Shown piece by piece: positions 56,930 through 64,000 of a stretch of DNA of 64,000 bases. A model generated the notes under the pieces. That model was given only the letters and a program-made list of their open reading frames with translations. It was not told the DNA's origin and did no database searches. A program made the translations under genes and the position numbers. The DNA comes from Orientallactaga sibirica (lineage: Eukaryota > Chordata > Mammalia > Rodentia > Dipodidae). The stretch's first letter is position 1. Each line of letters opens with the position of its first letter. The stretch covers positions 25,041,001 through 25,105,000 of the forward strand of contig JAEOAD010000029.1 of NCBI GenBank assembly GCA_036365145.1. Reading direction: 5' to 3'.

Positions 56930-58318
56930 AGGCTCTATATGATAAGCCTATATCTAACATCATTCAAGTTAAAAACAACTGAAAATGTTTCTCCTAAAAT
57001 CAGGAATGAGAAAGAAGTACCTAACATGCTTAGCTCTTATTCCTTTCCATGCTTGAATTGCTAACTAGAGCAATGAGGCAAGAAAAAGAAATGGAAGGGA
57101 TAAAAATTTAAATGGAAGAAGGAAAATTATCCCTCTTTGCAGATATTTTTGGGAGCTTACACATGAAAGACCCTAAAGGCTGAAGCACCAGAAAACTTTT
57201 AGAACTAGTAAGTACTTTCAGCAAAGTAGCAGGATTGAGAATCAATATGCAAAAATCAGAAATTTTGTTTGACATTGGGCCTCATGTAGTCCAGGATGAC
57301 CTTGAACTTCACAGGTAGCCAAGAATGATCTTGAACTCTTGTAACTAATGCCTTCATCTCCTGGAATAATAGGATTTCAGGCATTCACCATCATGTCTAT
57401 TAATGATAGTAGCTTTTTTATTTACTTATAATGAGCATGTTGAGAAATAAATTTTCAAAGCATATACACTCTTCAATAAAAATGCAGGCAATATTTTTAA
57501 AAAAACTAAGAATGAACCTAAGTATGAGAAAGTCTACAACAATAAAAGTATCAAAATACTAAAAAAGAAATATAAGAAGATCATGTATGATATATCTTTC
57601 ATGTGCATAGATTAGAATAACTAATATTGTGAAAATGACTATATTACCAAAAGTGTCTACAGATTTAGTGTCATCCCCATCAAAATTTCAATGGCATTGT
57701 TCATGGAAACAGATTAAATCTTTCTTGAGATTTATATAGAAATATAGAAAACTTTAAAAGACAAAATAATTCTAGCAAAAAGAATACCTATTATTTCATA
57801 ATACCTGAACCCAGATTATACTAGGGAAAATAATAACAAAACTAGCATGAAACTGGTAGAAAAATAAATAAAATAAAAATGATTCCACTGATTTTGCTGT
57901 AACCACCTATTTTTGAAAAAAAAATATATATAAAGCATCTTCATCAAAAGGTGCTGGAAGAATTGGATATCTCCTTAAAGAGACCTATATCTTACCCTGT
58001 ACAAAAATTTATTAGAATTTAATCAAAATCTTAATATAGGAACTTGCTAGAGGAAAACAAGAAAAACATTTCAAAATATAGGAGTAATCAAGGATCTTTT
58101 AAGAAAGGTTGCAATAGTTCAAAGATACTGTCACATAGTGATAAGAGAATCACAAAAAGTTAAAAACCACTCACAGAACAAAGGAAACAATCAATAGACA
58201 TCTCTATATACACACAGTGAAGGTTTTCTCAGGCATAAAGGCAAAATTATTTGCAGGAAAATGGATGACCATATTAAACTACAAAAGCCAGAGTTTTATA
58301 TGTTTACCATCAAATGTG
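56930..58318 (+). mobile_element. Decayed L1 ORF2 (RT to C-terminal region)
   Basis: Despite stops and shifts the translation follows the L1 ORF2 order: ALYDKPI, SGMRK, ARAMRQEKEMEGIKI-like, SLFAD (the RT FADD motif lacks its second D), FSKVAGLRINMQKSE-like, then VIPIKISMALF-like after the inserted SINE, and FAGKWM near 58250. Non-functional. Confidence 0.7.
57264..57402 (-). mobile_element. B1-like SINE, antisense, old
   Basis: 'gggcctcatgtagtccaggatgaccttgaac', 'aataggatttcaggcattcaccatcatg' is a reversed B1-like monomer. It interrupts the L1 ORF2. Confidence 0.6.

Positions 58319-58352
<34 letters not shown>
58319..58352. repeat. (GT)n microsatellite
   Basis: About 17 uninterrupted GT units. 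Confidence 0.97.
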
Positions 58353-58355
<3 letters not shown>

Positions 58356-58611
58356 AAGGGAACTATTTAGACACTACTAGGATATGGGCAAGAGAAAGCA
58401 TTAGGATCAGAAATACCATAAAAGCATGTGATATACCTGAATGAAAATGCCTTAATATACATCACTCTGTACAATGATATAAACTAATATTGTTTTTATA
58501 TAAGTCACAATTGACTTTAAAAAGAAACATTGTTACATATCACTCACCATTAATGAGTTTCAGGTCAGACCCCAAAGATGTACCATGATATGCCTATTAA
58601 GATGTACATAA
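58353..58611. other. Short unclassified spacer
   Basis: Nothing recognised. Confidence 0.4.
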
Positions 58612-58952
58612 TATTTTGGTTGGGGAGATGGCACAATTAGTAACATGCTTTCTAAGCATGCATCATGACTTTCTTCAGATCAGATACAGAACACCTACAT
58701 GGAAAAAATTAGGTATAGTGGTGCCTGACTACAATCTTGTCCTGGGAGGTGGAGAAAGGAGGATTCTTGGGGCTTTCTGACTAGCTAGTGTGGCCAAATT
58801 GGTGATACATTTTTCAGTGAGAGACCCTTTCTCAAAAATTAAGGTGGAGAATGATTGAAGACACCTAATTTTGACCTCTTGTTTCCATACACATGGGGAT
58901 ACACACCTATCCACGTTTGCCTGTATGCGCATGCACACAAGCTCATGGGCAT

Positions 58953-58986
<34 letters not shown>
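58612..58986 (+). mobile_element. B4 SINE, full length
   Basis: The best B4 in the window: ID-like head ('ttggggagatggcacaattagtaac'), 'ctgggaggtggagaaaggaggattcttggggctttctgac', 'cagtgagagaccctttctcaaaaattaaggtgg', 'gacctcttgtttccatacacatgg', then a (CA)n run and AAATAAATAAATAAA. Supports a rodent source. Confidence 0.93.
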
Positions 58987-58987
<1 letters not shown>

Positions 58988-59297
58988 TAAATAAATAAAT
59001 AAGATAAAGGTGGACATGATTACAGAAAAACAGTATTACAAAGGCTGTGGAGAAGTGGAAGGTTTAACAGGACCTATGCATACCTGCTGGGAATGTTCAA
59101 TGATTCACCTCTTTACTTCTTTATAGTCCCAAGAACTATTAAGTGAGTGGTCAAGAATCAATACTTTACAAATGTTTGATAAATGAACATTACATTTATT
59201 CTCATCTTGTGTTAAGTCACTGAGGGCCTCTTGTGAGATGCATCTCTCTGCTAAGCTGGTTTTCATTTCAACAATGTGAATAGTGAATAAAAACTGT
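58987..59297. other. Unclassified sequence
   Basis: Nothing recognised. Confidence 0.4.
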
Positions 59298-59605
59298 TTT
59301 AGGCTCCTAAGAGCCCATCACTGCAGTAGAAATAAAACGAACCAAACATGGCTCAGGGAATTTTTAGGAAGAGGGGGCAGAAAGATTGTTAGAGCCACAA
59401 GTTCAGACATTTTGCACAGAGACATTGCGCCTTCACCATAACTGATGGCTACCCTGACAATACATGACCCACAATCCCCATGGGGATAACCAGCATCCCC
59501 AAGAAGGAGTCTCCCTTTGGGGGAGGGCAGGGATGAGGGTAAGGATGGTACCAACAAGTGCTGTTTACATACTATGCCCATAACTAGTAAAACAAACCAA
59601 ACAAT
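59298..59605 (+). mobile_element. L1 3' UTR terminal fragment (subfamily A)
   Basis: Co-linear with 1430-1690 ('catcactgcagtagaa', 'aggaagagggggcagaaagattgttagagcc', 'atacatgacccacaatccccatgg'). It is 5'-truncated to ~300 bp. Confidence 0.85.
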
Positions 59606-59689
59606 TTTAAATAATTTCATATTTAAATGAAACAAGAAATCAGATAATAAAGGTAGAATCATATTCTGAATTTTTTTCTGGTTCTATGG

Positions 59690-59900
59690 TAAGATTACAG
59701 AAGTGTACCACTGTGCTGGAATCCCTCCCTTTTTTTTTTTTTTTTTGTGGGGGTAACCAGGAGCTGGAGAGTTGAGACAGGATTTCACTATATATCTCAG
59801 GCTGGTCTTAAATTCACTATATATCCCAGGCTACTCTAACACTGACAAGCTGCTTCTCAGCCTCCTGGATTCAGCAGGTTATGTTCAGAATTTATTCCTG
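59690..59900 (-). mobile_element. B1-like SINE pieces, antisense
   Basis: 59690-59730 reads as the reversed 5' end ('gattacagaagtgtaccactgtgctgg'). After a T-run, 59757-59890 is a second reversed B1-like body ('gacaggatttcactatatatctcaggctggtctt'). Confidence 0.6.
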
Positions 59901-60034
59901 TAATTATATTTATAAAATAAATCCAGATTAAAATATTTTGTAGCTAAATCTCATTACTAATTTTGACATTTACTTTTCTACATTTAATGTATTAAATATT
60001 TTACAATGCTTATAATGTGCCTAAGATGTTCCAG

Positions 60035-60195
60035 ATATAATTCTATGCATTTGATAAGTTTTCACAAACTTTATCCAATTACACAGTCTTGGGTTTCATA
60101 GTTTCTGGTTTATACATGTGAAAAATAAAGCAAGAATGAATTGCCTAGATTCACACTGAGTCAAGTGGCCTTCAGTTAAATCCACTTGTGGTTTT
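60035..60195 (-). mobile_element. MIR SINE, antisense (ancient)
   Basis: 'taatgtgcctaagatgttccag', 'tgtgaaaaataaagcaagaatgaattgcctag', 'cagttaaatccactt' follow the reversed MIR core. Heavily diverged. Confidence 0.45.
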
Positions 60196-60224
60196 TAAAC
60201 AAGGTACTGGGACACCACTTTGCT

Positions 60225-60238
60225 AAAATTAAAATTAA

Positions 60239-60275
<37 letters not shown>

Positions 60276-60385
60276 ATTAAACACATTTAATAAATATTAT
60301 ATATCAATTTAATTGTTTTATATATTAATTTAGTTATATATTATAATATATTATAAAATATATTATTATATTTATATTTACAATA
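60225..60385. repeat. AT-rich tract with (AT)n microsatellite
   Basis: A pure AT run at 60243-60270, followed by ~110 bp of TATA/ATTA low-complexity sequence. Confidence 0.93.
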
Positions 60386-60497
60386 ACATCCTCCCCAGGA
60401 TATACAGCCAATGTTTTTAAATGTCTTCTTCTAAAATTTTTAAAATACAAGGGGAAATGATTAATGAATTTGGTAGATTTCTGTCTCCCAAATATTT

Positions 60498-63440
60498 CTT
60501 TTTTTAATTTAAGCTTTGATTTATTTATGTATTTTTATTATAATTTATTTTTTATTTATATTATTCTAATTTTACATTCATATCGGTGACTCCATTATTC
60601 TCCTCTCTGTCCTCCTACTTCCAAAGGGATCCTCATCAATGGGGAATGTGGGTCATGCATTGTGGGGGTAGTCAACAGTTCTGGGGGATAGGCCAAGTCT
60701 CTGTGCATAATGACCCAACTTGTGGCTCTAACACTCTTTCCACCCCCTCTTCCATGAATTTCCCTGAGCCCTGTTGGGATCATTTTAGTTCTACTTCAGT
60801 GATGAGGTTTTGGGAGACTCTGTGTCTGTCGATATCTGGCTTAGTTGGAGTTGGATGTTCTCTGTGTTTATCTCCTTCAGCCTTTTTCTGGTGCCGTGAT
60901 CACCAGGAATGCTGTATTCTTGCCTGTCCCCCGCATTACTCTATGGTTTCAACTGGGGCTCTGGTGAGTGTGATTGGCTGATCTTCCCTTCAGGTTCATT
61001 GTCCATCTGAAAAAGATAAGCAAATTCTCCAATGGAGAGAGAAGTTAGTACTAGATAGAAGGGATGGCTGTAGTTATTTTAGAGAGAATTTTATATGTGT
61101 AGGCCCTCTTCTAGCCCACATTTGGTGGTATCTTGATCTTGGAGACTGAGCTCATTTTTTACATGGTTTTGACTTATTTCCCAGTTCCAGCAATGAGTTT
61201 CATTCCATTGAATGGATCTATTAGCCAAATCAAGAGGAGTTGGTTACCCACCATGGCTGTGTGCCACTTTTGCACTTGTTTGAGCATTACATCAGGCTGT
61301 TTCCTGCTGGGTAGCTTAGACGGCGAGTTGTTTGGACAGATGTCGGTCATTTTCCCCCAGTTGCTCATGTAGCACCCTCTGGCACTAGACTATCTTACCG
61401 TCTGGGGACTGACCCTCTTTCCAGATTCTGACCAGGTCTCTCCATGTTTTGTCTAACCCACGTATGTTGTCTTTGACAGCAGGGTCTTGCCAGTAACCTT
61501 TGGTGGGTCATCAAGAACTTGACAGAAATCTGTCTTTTGGGGGAAACCTTGTAAGTCTCTCAGATCAACAGTTCATTGTGGAAGTTAACCCTGTGCTGGT
61601 GCTGGGAGTTATAAGTCAGTGCCAAGGAAAGTGAGGGAAGAAAAAAAGTAGGTAATATAAAAGAGAAAGTGAGCATAGAAGGAGAGGGAGAGAGAAAGAG
61701 AAAGGGAGAGAGAGAGACTGGAAAAGATTAAGGTTGGTCTTCATGATATTCTCTCCAGTTTCCTGTGGTTCAGGTGTTCCCTCTGTGGGCCTGCTGAAGG
61801 TTCAACGTTTTAGCCTATTGTTCAGAATATAGAGTTTTATAGTATCATTTCCTTTTGGGTCCCTATTTGTGTCTCCCCACCATTACCCTCTCTCCCATCC
61901 TTTTGTTCCCTCCCACCCTTAACCTCCCCCATCCCACCCTCCCTATTGTCTGGTCCTCAGGGTACTTATTAGGCTTGGGGGCATCTCAGGTGGATTCAGG
62001 TTAGGAGCCACAGATGAATGAGACCATGCTATGATTATCTTTTTGTGATTGGGTGAGCTCACTGAGGATGATCTGTTCCATGTTCAACCATTTTTATTCA
62101 AATTTCATTATTTCATCTTTCCTTACTGCTACATAGAATTACATAGTATAGATATACCACATATTGGTTATCCATTCATCTAATGATGGACATCTGGATT
62201 GATTCCAGGTCTTTGCTATTATGAATTGAGCAGCTATAAACATGGTTGAGCAAATGTCTCTGATCTGAGGTTTGGAGCATTTAGGGTAAATGTAAGGGAA
62301 TAACTGGATCTGTTGCTAGGTCTATAGTCATCCTTTTCAGGAGTCTCCATATAGCTTTCCATAATTGTTGAACCATTTTACATTCCCACCAACAGTGAAA
62401 GTTTGCTCCTATTTCTCCACAGCCTCACCAGCATTTATTTTCATTTTTTTTTTTTTTTTTTAAATGTTAGACATCCTTACTGGGGTAAGGTGGAATCTCA
62501 TAGTAGTTTTAATTTGCATTTCCCTGATGATTAGGGATGTTGAACATTTTCTTAAGTGTGTGTTTGCTATTTGTATTTCTTCCTCTGAGAACTCCCTGTG
62601 CAGTTCTCTGCCCCATTTTGTGAGTGGGTTGTTTGATGACTTATTGTTTAGGCTTTGGAGGTCTTTGTAAATTCTAGAAATTAGGCCTCTGTCAGTTGTA
62701 TAGGTGGCAACAATTTTCTCCCATTCTGTGGTAATCTGCTCACTTTGGTTATTGTATGTTTGTCAGTGAAAAAACTTTTCAGCTTCATGAGATCCCAATG
62801 GTTAAGTGATTGTTTAATTTCCTGAACTGCTGGGGTTTTGTTCAGGAAGTCTTTTCCCACTCCTGTGTCATGGAAGTTTCCTCCTATTTTTTCTTCCAGT
62901 AGCAGCAGAGTTTCTGGTTTAATATTAAGGTCTTTGATCCATTTGGATTTGACTTTTGTACATGTTGAGATGTTTGGATTGAGTTTCATTTTCCTACATA
63001 TGGTTGTCCAGTCTGTCCAGAACCATTGTTGAAGATGCTGTCTTTTTTCCATTCTGCATTGGTAGGGCCTTTGTCACATATCAAGTAGCTGAAGTTACTT
63101 GACCCAAAGTCTGGGTCTTCTATTCTGTACCATTGGTCTATATTCCTGTTTTTATGCCAGTACTATGTTGTTTTTATTACAATGGCTTTGTAGTATAGCT
63201 TTAGATCAAGTATGGTGATGCCTCCAGAGGTGTTTCTTTTGCTGAGGATATGCTTGGATATCCGAGGTCTTCTGCCTTTCCATATGAATTTTGAGATAGT
63301 TTTTTCTATCTTAGTGAAGATGGACATTGGGATTTTTATCAGCATTTCATTAAATCTATATAGTTCTTTTGGTAAGATTTCCATTTTCACAATGTTAATT
63401 CTACCTACCCAGGACCATGGGTGGTCTTTTCATTTTTGTA
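60498..63440 (-). mobile_element. 5'-inverted L1, sense arm (subfamily A): 3' UTR and ORF2 C-terminal third
   Basis: The minus strand runs from a T-rich reversed tail (60498) through the ~1.45-kb 3' UTR to the ORF2 stop (reverse TAA at 62001-62003), then back up ORF2 to about 63440. Minus-strand motifs include [57 protein letters not shown] and KWDLMKLKSF-like. Frames are broken (long open parts at 62681-63052 and 63163-63390), so it is a dead copy, but it is well preserved. Confidence 0.92.
62001..63440 (-). pseudogene. L1 ORF2 C-terminal portion, frame-broken
   Basis: This covers the end of the RT domain, the linker and the C-terminal region of ORF2. The Cys-rich segment (near 62300-62480) is disrupted by a T-run at 62445-62460. 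The upstream catalytic RT core is not present in this arm. Confidence 0.85.
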
Positions 63441-63708
63441 GGACCTAAAGGCATTAGAGAAACAAGAAGAAGCTATCAGGCTGGAGAGATGGCTTAGTTG
63501 TTAAGGCACCTGCCTCCTAAGCCTACGAACGCTGGTTCCAATCTCCAGTGGTTCCAATATCCAGGTCCCACATTTAGCCAGATGCAAAGTGACACAAGGG
63601 CGCAATGCCGCACTTGACCACAAGGGGGTGCACCCATCTGGTTTTCGTTTGCAGGAGCCAAGAGGCTGCTGGCGCACCCATCTCTATCTGTCTTCCTCTC
63701 CCTTTCTT

Positions 63709-63739
<31 letters not shown>

Positions 63740-64000
63740 CTGTGTGTGTGTCTCAAAAACAAAAATTAAATAAAAAGAAGCTAACTCAAAAAGCTCCAAA
63801 TGGAAAAAATAATTATGATCAGAGCAGAAATTAATGAATTGGATACTAAGAGGATGATTAAGAAAATTGATGAAACAAAGAGCTGGTTCTTTGAAAAAAT
63901 TAACAAGATTGATAAACCCTTGGCCAATTTGATCAAGCAAAAAAAAAAAAAAAAAAGAAAGAAACACTTCAAATTAACAAAATTAGAAATGAAAAAGGAG
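63441..64000 (+). mobile_element. 5'-inverted L1, inverted arm (ORF2 linker before RT), runs off the window
   Basis: The plus strand from 63441 reads LKALEKQEEA, continues after the SINE as [19 protein letters not shown], then [20 protein letters not shown]. This is the segment between the endonuclease and RT domains of L1 ORF2. An A-run (63938-63955) disrupts the frame. Opposite orientation to 60498-63440, as in twin-primed insertions. Confidence 0.92.
63479..63774 (+). mobile_element. tRNA-derived SINE (long-body variant) inside the L1 inverted arm
   Basis: 'ggctggagagatggcttagttgttaaggc' head, a local 'ggttccaatctccagt' duplication at the box B position, the long block 'gacacaagggcgcaatgccgcac', 'aagaggctgctggcgcacccatc', CT then GT tract, AAATTAAATAAAAA tail. 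TSD aagaagcta at 63467-63475 and 63775-63783. It retains CpGs and looks young. Confidence 0.95.

Noticed and set aside
59318..59662. 114-codon minus-strand open frame
   Set aside because: Antisense to a subfamily A L1 3' UTR; the similar frames at 20459-20812 and 1451-1675 have the same cause.
60586..60981. 131-codon plus-strand open frame
   Set aside because: It is antisense to the L1 3' UTR (minus-strand element) and recurs as fragments in other UTR copies; not a gene.
63494..63967. 157-codon minus-strand open frame
   Set aside because: It is antisense to a SINE and an L1 ORF2 segment, with low-complexity RE and F-runs.
1..64000. Prophage, operon, bacterial or toxin-type system
   Set aside because: Repeat content (L1, B1, B4, MIR, LTRs) is mammalian throughout; no bacterial coding density, ribosome binding sites or such genes.

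Overview
This window looks like an intergenic or deep-intronic stretch of a rodent nuclear genome. It is AT-rich, no open reading frame in it resembles a real host gene, and it is packed with interspersed repeats. Several families point to rodents: B1-like (7SL-type) SINEs, composite B4 and ID_B1 SINEs, and L1 LINEs with rodent Lx-like 3' UTRs. The most frequent young SINE is a ~200-260 bp tRNA-derived element. Its head is an A-box/B-box tRNA-like promoter, followed by a (CT)n tract and an AATAAATAAATAAA tail. It is not the murid B2. From memory it resembles the jerboa (Dipodidae, e.g. Jaculus) SINE, so a jerboa-like rodent is my best guess, unverified by any search.

Layout: 1-2005 has two L1 3' ends in tandem. 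2640-6130 has a decayed L1 (5' region, ORF1-like and ORF2 endonuclease) with SINEs and CA/TA microsatellites. 6420-9500 holds a TA/CA cluster, an LTR-like repeat and an 18-unit GGAA microsatellite. 10-19.9 kb is mostly low-repeat AT-rich DNA with scattered SINEs, one LTR-like element and MIR. 19.9-30.9 kb is dense in L1 3' UTR fragments, two related ERV1-like LTR candidates, and an LTR bounded by unusually long direct repeats. 31.1-31.6 kb is a clean solo LTR with a 6-bp target-site duplication (TSD). 32-39.8 kb mixes B4, tRNA SINEs, a hAT-like remnant and an L2 split by a B1. 40.1-42.2 kb is a fully delimited 5'-inverted (twin-primed) L1. 43-56 kb is SINE-rich with long unclassified tracts. 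55.9-58.3 kb has a MaLR-type LTR plus internal sequence, then a decayed L1 ORF2. 60.5-64 kb is a second 5'-inverted L1 running off the window end.

There is no gene network to describe. What can be read is a history of retrotransposition: twin priming, repeated use of one insertion site, old L2 and MIR cut by younger SINEs, and solo-LTR formation. I found no new biological system. The best points for follow-up are the two inverted L1s, the LTR between ~44-bp direct repeats, the solo LTR, the twice-used SINE site, the GGAA tract, and an 1.9-kb repeat-free AT-rich island. Family names are from memory of consensus structure; boundaries are good to a few bases where TSDs are given and to tens of bases elsewhere.
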